DNA of 64,000 nt from Panorpa germanica (GCA_963678705.1 OY783205.1:5766001-5830000); one strand, 5' to 3'. Shown: positions 22,983 through 35,849, numbered from the stretch's first letter. The notes: generated from the sequence alone by a model not told the origin. Program-made: numbers and translations.

Positions 22983-25269
22983 CTTATTGACCGTTTAGTT
23001 TAAGAAGGCGGCTGATCTGAATTGCCGCACACTGTAACGTCTTATAAATAAAAAATACATGTATAAATAAAACGTATCTTTTTTTATTTACTAAAATACA
23101 ATTATTATGTCAATATTTAACCTTGTTTACTGAATAAGTATGCGAACTCCTTTTGCATTCAGTTGTATAACAGAGAAGCAATTAATTATAATAGGGGTAG
23201 AGAATTAGGTACATACGTGATGTCAAGAATCAAAATGAATTTTCATAAACTTTTCTGTCTTTCCATCATAAAAATGTCTACTTTAATTGATAATATCTTT
23301 AATAATATTGAGGATAACTTAAAAGGTGCTAGTTTAGCTTTGTCAATACATAGTAGAGTTTTATAGAAATTAAGACAGTTCATAATCCAATTATTACAAA
23401 ATTTTAAATAAACTATCTGAACTTATCATGTCTTAGCTTTCAATAAGTGATACTATAAATTGATGTCAGGCGTAAAAGAAAGAATTTAAAATAATCATAT
23501 TTCCATCAACTTTTTGATGAATAAGGAATTTAAATTGCAATGTACATAATCTTTAATCATAATGTCACTCCGCATGTAAATAATTCATTTAATTGTATTT
23601 TAATACATATTATAATTAATTTAAGGGGTAACAGACATCCTAATACAAAGTGGCAGATTTGTTTTAAATGTATTTACAAATTCGTACTGGCAAACCGTGG
23701 TTTCTTACATAAAAACCATAAAAGCATTGCACACAAGTTAGCTATTTAAAAAATCAAAACTTATATACTTATATAATATATATATTTACTTATAATATAT
23801 TATATATATATTTATAATATATATAATTATATGCTTATTATATATATATATATTTTAAAATAGATTACAGAATTTCACATCTATTATGTACCGATATTCA
23901 CAACTTATAAATGTAACTTTGATTATCCTATTATAAATATTTCTCTATTTCTCTAAACCTTTTTAAATGTAAGAAACTAAAAAAAATGTAAGCTTGAAAA
24001 TATTTGAAAAATTTAAAAAAGAAAGAGAATTAGAAGAAAATGAAAAGAAAGAACAGAGCTGTAAGTCTTCTAGCCGACTGTTTACTGACTCACCGGGCTT
24101 ACGTGGCTACTTAGAAGACCAACTTCAACATAAGTTAAATAATGAAGTAAGGGGACATGTGAAAATATAAGAATATGACAGTAATGTGCATTACGTCCAA
24201 GAATCAGAATTTAAAGTAGCATATACGAGTTGATACGAGTAAAAGAGAGTGCTGCTGTAAGGTCTGTGATCGACTATTTGCTGTGACATCTAAATAGGCT
24301 TGGTCATTAACGTGGGATTGAACCCGAAGACACAGCAGTCAGTGATAAGATATAAATTAATAATAAAAAGTTATATTTAGGTATAAATTTGTATAAAATA
24401 ATAAAGGAATATATATTATTACAAACTAGGTGAGGTGCGTGTGGGGGAGATAGAAGATAGGGTTATATCATTTTGCAAAAAGAGTTCATTGGGCAAATCT
24501 CAAATCGGTTGCTAGAATTTCATTTTAGGGATGTATTTAGGCTAAAAATTAACAATTACTACACACATCATTAAACATAATTTTCTTAAAACAATAAATT
24601 ATAAAAGATATCACAGAATAATATTTATCACTAACTAAACTTTTAAATAATTTTTTTCTAAGTAAATTTTCAGTGTTGCCAATGCTTTTGCAATGCAATG
24701 ATTTTCGTTTGCAAGAAACAAATGAATAAAAAGAGAATGCAAATTTAATATACCTGTTTAGAAAATATAGTATTTTCAGATATTATAGCTACTTATAGAT
24801 AAACATTTTTTATTTTCTGTAATTTTGGGGCTTTAAGGACACGTCTTTACAATATCTTATCTCACTAGTTCTTTCCAATCTTCTCCATGTTGTTCTCAAT
24901 GTTCATTTACTAACGAATTTTACTAAATATCTTGATTTACTATGAAACGTTTTTGCAACCCATTATATTTTCCTTTTTTGACTCTGTTAATTTTCACTAT
25001 ACCCTCTTGAGTAACATATACATATACATATGATATATATGCAACAGCATATATAGGATAGGCAATACACATGAATGTATACCTTGAACATAGTAATTAT
25101 ATCCAAATGTTTACAATATGTGTTCTTCAGAAGAAATTTCGTTTTTAATTAATATTTTTGTTTTCATTATTATAATACATAAATAAATTATTTTGTATAT
25201 ATTTAACATATTGACAAATTTATTGTGGTACGCCTAAACAATATGCAGCAAAGCATACACCCTTTCAAG
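22983..25269. other. Intergenic, AT-rich, mostly unassigned
   Basis: This lies between the convergent DDX42 and Ly6 genes. It holds a small MITE-family fragment near 23300-23375 (GTTTTATAGAAATTAAGACA), the AT repeat at 23763-23856 and no gene that I can support. Confidence 0.5.
23763..23856. repeat. TA-rich low-complexity / AT microsatellite tract
   Basis: About 90 bases are built almost only of TATA, TTATA and AATATA units, with partial dyad symmetry. Probably a decayed (AT)n tract. Confidence 0.8.
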
Positions 25270-28200
25270 TTAATTAATACTCATATTTAGTAAGCTTAGT
25301 ATAAGTATACAAGTATAATAATAATATTTCGAGTGACGTTTTGTTTTACTGGCGGCGTTGCAGAGGTCTCTGTCATAGCAAAAGGAACAATGGGCAACTT
25401 GTATGAAGTTTCTCTTCCGGTAATTCTCTGTCATTACGCTGCATCTTATTCCGCTAGACCTTGGGCGGCAATAGCGACGAATCCTCATTCTATGAACTGT
25501 AATGAGATATTGGTAATTTATTCACTAACGACCCCATTTAGTTATTTGCAACGATTTGTTTTAGGTGTTTACTCCGTGTTTACGGCTTTACGCATTTGAA
25601 GTCATACAACGTATTTTTAGGCTCATAGTAGTTTGATTAAAGTAACTCAGTTTGCCATTTTGTATATTTAAGATAAAATGCATATATCGAAATTCCAAAT
25701 ATTAATTTTTAAGATAACGACGAAAGAAATTTATCGACAAAGTTTATTTGCTTAATACTTATTTGAGTGCATCAATCTCTGACAGTTACTAGCACTTAAA
25801 ACAATATATACATTTATAAACATTTGTAATACATAAATTTATAAATAAGAGTATGACTATTTAAAATAAAGAGATTATATTAGTTTCATTTAAGACGTTT
25901 CGAAAAATAATAGTGAGGAGCCGCAGATAAGGGAAATGACGAAGAAAGCAGAGGTAGCAATGAAAGGGGTTTGGGGGGCAGGAGAGAAGGTTTTTTGGAG
26001 TGGACATTGGAAAAGGCAATGGTTGACAAGCTGATAGCAAGCATGCTTCTATGGGATAGAGATTTGAGGGTACAGAGAGCAAAAGAAAATAGAAAGAACA
26101 CAAGAAAGATATATAAAATGGATACTAGGACTTGACAGATGTACGCCTGGGTGGTTCTGGAAGAGGTAAGAGGGACATTCTTAGAGTACAAGCAGCGATA
26201 TTTGAGGAAAAAATGGAATGGGCGGAAAGTGCAGTCCTGAGGGGAGGATATCAAAGAAGAGCAATGGGGAGGTATGAAAGGAAAGAATACTTGGAATGGA
26301 GTGAGGACGAAGGAGGTAGAGAGAAAGAGGACGGTAGGAAGAAGAGTAGAGGAGGAAGTAGGAATCAGAGACAGACAGGTGCAACAGAAGGAAAGAATTA
26401 GCAAAATTGAAAGCAGCAGATATAACCTAAGGTATATAGAATTAAGGGAAAGTGGGTGCCAGAGTATATGAGGGGATAGGAGGGTGACCTGAAGAATGTT
26501 AGAGAAATAGTGAGATTAGATTGGGGAACAAAGAAAATGGAAGTAGATACTGGGTGGACGGAGAAAAAAAGAAGTGTAGAGTGTGCAAAGTAGAGGTGGA
26601 GACACTGGAGCACATAAGGGATGATTGTGTGGAGAGGATAGGCAGCAGTAGGAAGGTGAAGCAGTTAGGAAGCAGTTGTAAGGAACATGAAGAGAGAGGG
26701 TCAAGAGAAGAAGAAGCAGAACTTGTCAATAGATATGTGCAATTGTGCCCGACTTCACGGCTTTAGATATTTTTGTTGTATATTTTCCAAAAATAGGTGC
26801 ATAATGCATATATATGTACATATTTTAGGATTTTTATTTAATATAAATGCGAGAATTATTTGTAACCACCCAGTCAACATTTTGAAGACACTTTGATTTC
26901 ATATTGAAGATGTGTATGATTTTTTTTAGTGAAACAGTTCAATTTGATTTCACTCGTTTAAGGAAAATGTCAAGTGATATGAACTACAGATGGCAAAATT
27001 TCTTCACCTGGCCTCACTATCGTACCAGCATTAAATGAAGTTACAAATAAACCATTTAAGTGTAATAGATATATCTTGTTTCTTTTTCTGCGATATTCTG
27101 GTGAAGTGAATGTTTATTTTATTTTTACTAAAATAAATATTTTCAAATGAAAAAGGGGCAACTATATATTCGTTTAAATGTATGATGCTGGACAGAAAAA
27201 GAATATTCTTATGAAATTATTCTAACAATATTCTTTTCATAGGTGATATCTACCTGAAATCTGAGTGAAAGAGAATTTATTTCTTAACTAAAACTTCACC
27301 TAGCTATGTCATTGTACCAAAATGCTTACTGAGCATCATAGCCGTCTACATGACCGTCCTGACAATACACAACAGATACCTTACTATGTAATTTGAGGGA
27401 TGCGTTAGCCTTAGTCATAAAGATGGAAAAAGGTGCGAAATTCCAAATAAAACATGTAATGGGACTGCCACGACGAAACATCTGCACATTATCAATATGC
27501 TCCTAATATCAGACTCCAATAAGACATTTACATAAACCCTACGACGTTCTTACCCAGTAAACATTTTGGAGTCACTTTGACAACATATTGAAGATGCGTC
27601 ATGATTTTTTTAGTCATGAAAGAGTTCATTTATAGTTCAGTTTCTCACAGTCTACAAATGGCGAAATTACTCCACCTGTCGTAGTAAAAATGAAGATAAA
27701 GTTGATGCGAACTATAATTGAAGTAAAATAGTGATAGAAACGTCACTAAATAGGACACTTCACCAAATTGTTTACTGAGTAGTCATTGCAAAGCCTCGGG
27801 AGGCAGATCTTTGCGAACCACTTGTTTGTGTGATTTATGTAAATTAAAAGAAAGTATTTTTGATGATGATTGACGAGATATGCAAAAGTTATAAATAAAT
27901 AAATGTAGAGTTTTAAATTAACAAGCACAAAGACGATAATTATTAATGATGATAAACTAAGGTACATGAATGGCTTAAAAGATATACGCAGGGATCAGAA
28001 ATTAGTGGTTTCTAAAGCACAACGCGCGATATTCAAATACATGTATAGTAATGAATTTTTCTACTTGGGTTGTTGCGCGAGGACGCGAGGCTCCTATAAG
28101 AGCGAGACCCTGCGCGGTTGCCCTGATTGCCACCCCCTAAGACCGCAACGGCATACACCTTTGTAATACATTAGCAAGGCCATAAATATGATCCACAACA

Positions 28201-29388
28201 GACACCACCAAAGGGACGGGTTTTTTATAATAACCTAAATAGCCCGGGAACAGGATTGAAGAAAGTGATATATATACTCATGTACAATTATTATAGAGCG
28301 AGATCTCAGAGCCACCAGACATCACTTATTTTCTGATGAACAAAATGTGTAAGATTGAGTAGTGTTAGTATGTACAATAATCATATGCCTACCGCTAACA
28401 TATATAAAAATGGACCATCAGAATATAAGTGACTTTAAGAATTATTTTTGTTAACTTTAAAGCGTCTGCAATGTAAAACTGCCGTAGGGACATGTCTGGA
28501 AGTATTGATGACAGATTTTTAACGAGATTGTCTTACATATACGTAAAAATCAGCCATCTGAAAATAAGTGAGATGAGTAGTGTTTTTACGTACCTTGATT
28601 ACCTGATACCTAGAAAATGGCCGCCTGGTCAAGATAACAGGTAGGCATATGATTATTGTACATACTAACACTATCAATCTTGCACATTTTGTTCATCTGA
28701 AAATAAGTGATGTTTGGTGCCTCTGGGATCTTGGACTATTGCTCATATGTATAGAACTTTAAACTCAAACGACTACATTTTAAATCGGAAACTTTAATAG
28801 TAAAAGAAGCAATCATTGATTAACTTTAAAAGTATATGTAATTTGTCTTTCAGCTCACCTCGGAAAAACCAAATTTCTTTTGTATGTAACTTAAGGTTCA
28901 TTTTATAATTATGCCTAATTTGGTTATTGTTTTAAATATATATGTTCCTTTTTCTACCATGTAAGTAACATACCCTAAATTTCCTATATATTCAATGTGC
29001 AAAAAAAGTAAGATTAACAATATATTATTATTATTATTGTTGTTAATTATAAAAAATGATTAAGTACACCTTGTATAAATTACTTTTTACCTTGAATTGC
29101 CCCAGTCACATTTCTATTGCGAAAGATTTTAATTGTCTTCATACACCAGTAGTCACAGGTAATTGTTGGTACTAGATTATGGGTCTTATTCATCTTCAAA
29201 CAACTTCCATCACTTGTCATGTATATTAAATCGTAATCTAACACATTGCTCCTATTCGCTCTAATGAAAGCCGTCTCAGTGCACACGTAGCATTTAATAT
29301 TTCTTAATCCGTCGACATCCAACAGATAATGATCAGTGAGTACAAATACCGTGGACAGCATAAAGCCAACCAAAACTATGCGACACAT
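25270..29388 (-). CDS. Ly6/uPAR three-finger protein, secreted and probably GPI-anchored, two exons
   Basis: Insect Ly6 proteins are small extracellular GPI-linked proteins, for example Drosophila quiver/sleepless, crok and boudin. Exon 1 is 29388-29091 and begins with a signal peptide (MCRIVLVGFMLSTVFVLT), then IKCYVC, the typical first finger. Its phase-1 donor is CAAG|GTAAAAAG. Exon 2 is 25496-25270 after ATTACAG. The phases join, giving about 174 residues. Ten cysteines appear in Ly6 order, closing with HCSFCYDRDLCN. A hydrophobic tail (TCILILSLLNM) after a basic KTKRHSK stretch fits a GPI signal. The intron of about 3.6 kb holds LINE debris and fold-back repeats. I cannot name the subfamily. 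Confidence 0.85.
25870..26770 (+). mobile_element. LINE ORF2 C-terminal fragment (family A), degenerate
   Basis: A strongly purine-rich sense strand encodes broken frames. One reads GNKENGSRYWVDGEKKKCRVCKVEVETLEH followed by a cysteine, matching the minus-strand LINE end at 3560-4040 (here given only as a motif: C-x2-C...H...C). Upstream frames are basic and glutamate-rich, as in the region after the reverse transcriptase. Antisense serine/leucine/phenylalanine-rich frames here are shadows of it. It lies in the Ly6 intron. Confidence 0.6.
26870..27720. repeat. Two direct copies of an unclassified repeat of about 160 bp
   Basis: Copy 1 (about 26870-27050) and copy 2 (about 27553-27720) share CAACATTTTG/AACATTTTGG, CATATTGAAGATG, GATTTTTTTAGT, CTACA(G/A)ATGGC and CTTCACCTG/CTCCACCTG in the same order. 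The copies are perhaps 75% alike by eye. They may be the two ends or two insertions of one element. Confidence 0.5.
28298..28735. repeat. Fold-back element with about 100-bp inverted arms
   Basis: The left arm (28298-28400) and right arm (about 28625-28735) are inverse copies sharing ATCACTTATTTTC, GAACAAAATGTG and TACAATAATCATATGCCTAC. A second inner pair (ATCAGAATATAAGTGAC, CATCTGAAAATAAGTGAGA) repeats the arm motif. No coding frame. It is in the Ly6 intron. Confidence 0.65.
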
Positions 29389-29759
29389 GTTAATTAATAT
29401 TGTATTATTTCACAATTGTTAGATTTGTCAATAACATGTGTTCACAGCATCCTTAGATTGTTTTGTGAACTCTAGACTGGTTATCTTTGATTGGCAACTG
29501 TTTCAGCGACCACAAAAATTAAGGGTATAATAAAAAATTGACGCTGCTATTAAATATATAAGACAATATCTCGAAATTTATTAATTTCGACTTTTATTTT
29601 AGTATTTACATACATCTTATAATAATTACACTGTTTAACTTAAATCATACTATTCTACCTGAAAACGATATATAAAGTTTATTATTTGCACTGTCAATTC
29701 CATGTTATACAAATTGATAATGTAACAATATGCACAGTGAGTTCTGTCAACTCCAAATA

Positions 29760-32700
29760 TAAACTGGTCACTATTACTCACAATGCCATCCGCCAATGAG
29801 TGAAATGTGCGGAAAAACATCTAACCAAAGAGTGCAAATTAAACAGACAAAGTACCTCAAAGTGTGCTAACTGCAAATGACAACATCCTGCAAGTTATAG
29901 AAGCTGCGAAGTAGCCAGAGAGAGAGATAAAAAAAATTAATAAGTTACCAAGTGTCGTAACAGAGAGAGAGAACAGTTATGCCAGGAGAAGCTACACATG
30001 CTCAAGCAGCCGTGAAAGATAGTAAGGGCAGTGAAGCTCATCCAAGGGCAGAAATACTGGCACTCATTCTCAGCAAGATGGAAGAGCAACATGCAGCGAA
30101 TAAATTGTTGTCCGATAGACTAAAAGAGCTATAGGATAACATGAAAATCTTATATGTGTACGAGGCAAGATATAATGTTCTGTAGTCTTAGAATTGCAGC
30201 ATGGAATGTAAACGGACTCCAGCAAAAAATTCAAGAACTAGGACTATTCCTGAGGAATGAGAAAATAGACATCTCTTAGCAGAAACGCACTTGACAAACC
30301 ATCTTCAGTCATTCTTAAAATTAAGAGGATACTCTATATATCATACTGTGCACCCTTCCAATAAAGGTACAGCAGGATCGGCTGCTATAATCAAGGAATC
30401 AATTAAACATTATGAAAGCCAATGCATTAAACTTGACTCAATGCACGATACCACAGTGTGCATATGCGTTAAAAACAAAAAGATTATTATCTCTGCAATC
30501 TATTGCTCCCTACGATACGTACTACAAATGCATACTTAGAACTGTTCAAATCTCTTGTAACAACCTTTGTCATTGGTGGAGATTACAACGCAAAACATAC
30601 CTATTGGATATATTACCCATAAAGGTAGAATACTTTATAACGCAGGTGTAGAGGCCAGATGTAAATTCTGTTCGCCAGAGAAACACCAGATCTTATCGAC
30701 TTCCTCATCGCCAAAGGTCTATCCAACAGCTGCATAAAAACTGAAAACAGTTGTGACCTGAGCTCAAACTACACACCTGTTATCTTGACAGTAAATGAAA
30801 ACTTAGTACAGAAGGAAATACCACCCAGACTAACCGATTTTAATACAAATTGGGAAGGTTTCACAAAGTTTCTTGAAAATCTTATAGAACTAAAAGTACC
30901 TCTACAATCTACCGAACAACTGAAAAATGAAGTAGAGCTCTTTACTACTAATATACAGCAAGCGGCTTGGGGAAATACATCAGCAAGAATGGGACTAAGT
31001 AATAAAAACGACATCAGTTATTACTCGGAGCTACGAGAACTAGTAATTGTAAAATGGAAGGCATGGCAAAAATGATAAAAGGAAGACAAGGCGATTCTAA
31101 ACCGTGTGGAAAGCAACAAAAGGTATCAACAGACAGGTGACGCAAGCCCACCTGTTAGGAGCAACTTTAATCAGTGTGCGAGGAGTGATAGTGAAAAAGC
31201 AGAGTTATTTGCACAGCACCTAGAAAAAACATTTAAACCCTTTGCTAGACAATCGGTCGATGAAAACATAACGTTACAAAAGAGGAATGATAATGTCGAA
31301 ATCGATCCAGTTACGCTATCAGAACTCAAAAGGGAAATTAAATGTAACTTTAGTAACAAAAAAGCACCTGGGTATGATCTCATTAGTGGACATGTACTTA
31401 AAGAATTAATCTACAAAGGGCTTGCAAAATTGTTGCATATCATTAACGCTTCTCTTGAAACTGAAATATGTCCCCAGGCATTGGAAAATGGCTGAAGTAA
31501 TTATGATATTGAAACCGGGTGAGGATCCAAATGACAAAAAATCTTACCGGCCTATATCATTACTGCGTTAATGAGATGGCACTACTAATTTCATAAGACA
31601 GAGTGAGAGGCATAATTGACGCCAACCAATACGGAACCCTAAGTGCACCCTAAAGAATCTAATTCCGAGAATCAACATATAAGTTTTTCTGAGCACAGCA
31701 CACATGAGATGGCTATAAAGTGTCTCTTGCTGATTCACTCAGACTAATTAAGAACGAAATATGTTGTTAATTAAAATTTTTGCGGGGGTCTGATTTTGTT
31801 CATCAACCGATCTACATCTGGAAGCTTGTCGATTCTCAGATACCGAACTCCTGAGCGTCGCTCGGCTTACCAACACGTTTTATACAATATTGGGATAATT
31901 AGACCAATAATATTAATTCGCGACAGTTATACTATAAGTCTAGTTTTATTCTTCAACCAATATAGAAGCTTGTCGATTATCAGGTACCGAATTCCTGAGC
32001 ATCGCGGGGTGTCACATAACGTTTATCAAATACCGCGATTTTTCGTTAAACCATTACATTCGATTCGCGACTTTTACATAGTTAGTGCCAGATCGCAATC
32101 TGTAATTATTATTCCTTTATAAATTTGATAGTTTTATATGTGTAATTAAGTAAATCGAGTACTGATACTGTTGTGTGTAGTGTAAATACTCTTTCAAGTT
32201 TATATCGATTTAAATATATATATATATATGTTTGTTAAACAAGTGTGTGTTTTCCTGATATCTTTTGACGGGTTGATTTAAATTTCCCGTGGAATGCCCT
32301 TGGACTTAAACCGCTACCCGTTGGAATCTGATTGTTTTAAGTGCTAAAATTATCTTTCCAACTAATTTATTGACAATAGCTGAGCGCCGGTTACATTTAG
32401 TGACAGGCTGAGGATTATAGCGCCAGTAGCGTATAATAATAGAGAGAGACCTACAACAATTCTGTGAAATACTAAAATCCTATCTGGCAGACAGAATCTT
32501 CCGTACTAAGTGTGGCGATGAATACTAAGACTTTAAGAACATCTGTGCAGGAGTACCGCAAGGTAGTGTGCTTAGCACAACACTGTACTTGCTCTACGCA
32601 AGAGATATACCACAAGATGAGAAAACGACAATGGCCACCTTTGTGGATGATACTGCTATCTTGGCCGTTCGGAACACTATCAATGAAGCCACATTAAAAT

Positions 32701-33441
32701 TTCACAAAGCAGGACAAGGTCAGCTCTTGGACAAAAGTGTGGCAAATTAAACTCAATGAGTCTAAATCACCACACGTAACTTTCACATTTCAAAAGAATA
32801 GTAAATATCAGCCTGTACTCAAAACACACTTCCTCATGCGAATGAAACAAAATATCTAAGAATGACGATAGATACTAAGTTAAGGTGGAATGTCAAAAAG
32901 AAAATGGAAGAACTGAACATAAATTATAGGAACATGTATTGGCTAATTGAACGACGCTCTGAACTAAACATTGAAAACAAGCTGATTATATATAAATAAC
33001 TGCTAAAGCCAGTGTGGACGTGTGAAGTGCAACTCTGGGGTTGTACAAAGAAATCGAACATTAAAGAAATACAAAAGTTCTGAAATATAATTCTGCGAGG
33101 AATAGTTAATGCACCGTGGTATATCCGTAATGACGACATACATAGAGACCTGAAGATTAACACAGTCGGAGAAGAAGAAAAACTATAGCAGAAAAGCACG
33201 ATCTGAGACTTCGTTACCACGAAAACATTGCCGTGTTGCAAATGTTACTTGATAGTAATGATGTTCGAAGACTTCGCAGGACTAAACCCTCGGATCTAGT
33301 AATCTAATCATGTAAAATTGTTCATTGGGGCAATCTCTACCATACCCTGTACTTAGATTTTTCCTCTTCCTTTCCACACATCCTCTATACCACGTACAGT
33401 TACCATTTATATTATACCATATCATATGCATTATAATTAGA
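29760..33441 (+). mobile_element. Jockey-like LINE, degenerate, interrupted by an LTR-like repeat
   Basis: The parts run in order. A zinc-knuckle remnant of ORF1 lies near 29800-29940 (KCANC). The endonuclease start LRIAAWNVNGLQQKIQELG is at about 30183, and its domain runs to about 30790. The linker and early reverse transcriptase reach the SYRPIS motif at about 31540. A foreign repeat lies at 31655-32440. Then GVPQGSVLSTTLY and the catalytic-site region FVDDTAIL follow at about 32550-32660, and the C-terminal frames end near 33300. Several stops and frameshifts make it inactive. Part of the reverse transcriptase between SYRPIS and the later block is missing, beyond what the insertion explains. 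Confidence 0.75.
31655..32440 (+). mobile_element. LTR-like repeat (retrotransposon remnant) inside the LINE
   Basis: This is a non-coding repeat that interrupts the LINE and recurs, split by later insertions, at 43498-45260. Shared blocks include GAGAATCAACATAT, GAACGAAATATGTTG, CGATTATCAGG and CCGAATTCCTGAGC. It holds an internal tandem duplication of about 130 bp (AGAAGCTTGTCGATT... seen twice). Its right end, with a TTTAGTGACAGGCTGAGG stretch, resembles an LTR/primer-site border. It is an old fossil; the family is not certain. Confidence 0.4.
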
Positions 33442-34254
33442 CTAGCTTTTACCCCCGTCGCAAGCGACGTCTGTCTTTTGTGTATGGCTTTAATTTCATG
33501 TCAAATTTAATTTCCATTTTAAAATTCAAATATTTAACTTGTTTTATATAAATTTTACATACAAAAATAAATAATTTTTCAGATAAACTGACTAAGAAAA
33601 TATATTTTTTTTAACAAAATAAAAAATATTTTCAATTTATGCGTTATTTGACTAACATTTTTTTTAAATTTGGGATTTTTTTATTCGATTCGTAAATAAA
33701 TTACCAAGGTTAGCCTATATACAAAATTTCAAGTTTTTTGCACAATTTTTACTCTCGGCAAATACTGCCCCCGTGCCCATAAATAAAATTTTGAAATTTT
33801 GAATTTTTTTTAATTAATAATATACTTAATTATTCTAGAATCCAGAATATGAAGTTTCTCCAATGTTCCCTACCGGGCCCCCGAATTTCTTCAACCCCCC
33901 CTTTTTCAATTTTTGAATTTCTAATTTTTGAGAAATGTCAGCATTGAATACCTTAATACAGATGCAAAATTTCAACTTTCTATCTCTTACCAACTCAAAG
34001 AAATACAGCAAAAAAGGGCTCACTTTTTTTCCAGTTTTTCAAAAATAACGGGTTTCCAGGAAATTCAGGGGAAAATCCGGGGACGCCAAAAGTCTTAGAA
34101 TTTTTTTCTCTACGAAATAGGCAATTTTTAACAACTTCCCTGGAGCCGTTTTCGAGATGCCATACAAAATTCGAACCAAACATATAAACACACAAACATA
34201 TAAGAATATAAATATACACCTGGGACATTATAATATAAGAAAGAAGAAAGAAGA
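33442..34254 (-). mobile_element. Non-autonomous Helitron, 813 bp
   Basis: Read on the minus strand it begins TCTTCTTTC after a host A. It ends with the hairpin GTCGCTTGCGAC, about 10 bases, then CTAG before a host T. These are Helitron hallmarks: insertion between A and T, a 5' TC, and a 3' hairpin plus CTRR. There are no inverted ends and no coding capacity. It abuts the LINE 3' end exactly. Confidence 0.7.
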
Positions 34255-35770
34255 TAACAATTCTTTTTGAAGAATTTTTTGTTCTAATAGGAACCGTTTG
34301 TTTTTGCGTGTGTAGACACCATGACAGAATGAATAAATGATTCTAGATTGATTTTCACTAAAAGTAACATAACATAAAACGAAAAGTACATGTATTTAAA
34401 ATTTAAAATTTCAAAATAACATATTTCCTCTAAAAATTGTAATTTTTCATAAAATATATAGCCATTATAAAATATTACATTTTTAAACCATATAGTAAGA
34501 ATCTTTATAAACAGATTTGGTCTGAATTCAAATAAGCCAGTATTATGCAAAAAATCTGTCTGTCTCTTACACATAAAAGTGGTGTTCTAACCTTAATTTT
34601 GAAATCTCAATTGTAACCTGACCTCAACTGTTATTCCAAAAACTGGAAACGATGTTACAACGGCATTTATTAATATCTTGAATAAGGGTTGTACACCGAA
34701 ATATTTAAAATTTATCTATTTGTTTTTATTTTTCTTTTGGATGGAGTGATAATAGTTAGATATAATAAGGATCACAAAATGTAATTAAGCACAATATGTA
34801 ATTTAATGATTTAGAGCAGAAGAATGTAGTAGCCTAATGGCAAAAATATTAAAATAATAATAAATATGTAAAGAAATTATATTTAAAAATTCGCTTAAAA
34901 AGGACACCAAGAGAGAACTCACTGTGCATAATGTTAAGTTATTATAAAATTAGATTAAAAGGAATTAACAATTTAAATAATAAACTTTAAATGTCGTTTT
35001 TTTGATTTCAGGTAAGATAGTATGATTGAAGTTAAACAGTGTAATTACTATGTGTATGTAAATTACTAAAATAAACTTTGATTTCAGAAGAAAAACATGA
35101 GTTTGATTAAAAATTTACAATTCTAAGAAAATGTCTTATACATTTATTATTTAAATCTTCAGGTATATTCTTATGTTGAGCCACTAAATTATGTAGAACT
35201 TCACTATTAACTTGTCTTTCAAGAGTTCAAATCGTGAAATGAAAGCAATATTCAATTTACATAGCATTAAATAATACTTTGGAATGCTCATACTTCAGTT
35301 GCTTCAAGAGTTAATATAAATTCAGAGCTTTTATATTAACAAACACGTGGTTCCTAAGATAGTAAACTAACCTTTAACCCACATCAAAACAATTACACAG
35401 ATTTTGCGATTTCCTACTTGCTTCTTAATAGTTATATCGTTATCAAAATTAAATCTTAATCGAATATTCATTTCAGACAGTATTTATACGAGCAAGTACG
35501 AGCTTATGTCGTTGTTTGCCGGCAAAATTAAATTTACAAAAATATGTTTACTCGGTTCAAATCAAGATGGCGTTGTAATTAATACTAAATTGACTTTTGT
35601 TGGTGTTTTGTTTTTTTACATTGTTAAGCGGTTCTTTCATCTGATTGGCTTAAAACATAGCATTGTTGCGATTGATATACCTCGGCACTTATTAAACAAA
35701 TTAAAGTGTGTGAAGTAAATAGTGATTGAACTAAAAAGTGAGAAGTGTTTACTGAGAACTTAAGTGCATC
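34255..35770. other. Intergenic and 5' flank of the secreted-peptide gene
   Basis: No gene is recognised. The minus-strand frame at 34284-34574 has no family features. The last few hundred bases should hold the promoter and 5' untranslated region of the exon at 35771. A TATTTATA at about 35480 is a possible TATA element, but AT-rich background makes that weak. Confidence 0.4.
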
Positions 35771-35849
35771 ATGGCTATCTTCAAGGCATCGTTGGGCTGC
35801 CTCATCGCAGTATTCGTAGCGCTATTCATGGCCAGCGCATTTCAAACCG
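35771..35849 (+). CDS. Signal-peptide exon of a putative small secreted peptide gene
   Basis: The ATG context is GTGCATCATGG. The 79-nt exon encodes a short N-terminus, a hydrophobic core (LIAVFVALFMA) and SAFQT, a textbook secretion signal with a cleavage site near SAF/QT. It ends in phase 1 at the strong donor CCG|GTGAGT. The in-frame continuation is short, so it must be spliced. The only downstream plus-strand acceptors that I found with matching phase and peptide-like sequence are at 53743 and 61847, making an intron of 17.9 or 26 kb. The assignment to those cassettes is inference. Confidence 0.65.

Noticed and set aside
24320-24345. tRNA B-box-like GGGTTCAATCCCACG on the minus strand
   Set aside because: No A-box, anticodon arm or acceptor stem can be drawn around it.
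25861-26729. Several Ser/Leu/Phe-rich minus-strand open frames
   Set aside because: They are antisense shadows of a purine-rich LINE fragment.
30291-31495. Overlapping short open frames as separate genes
   Set aside because: They are pieces of one decayed jockey-like LINE.
34284-34574. 96-codon minus-strand open frame
   Set aside because: Aromatic/Ile/Leu-rich translation of AT-rich DNA with no signal peptide, motif or splice support.
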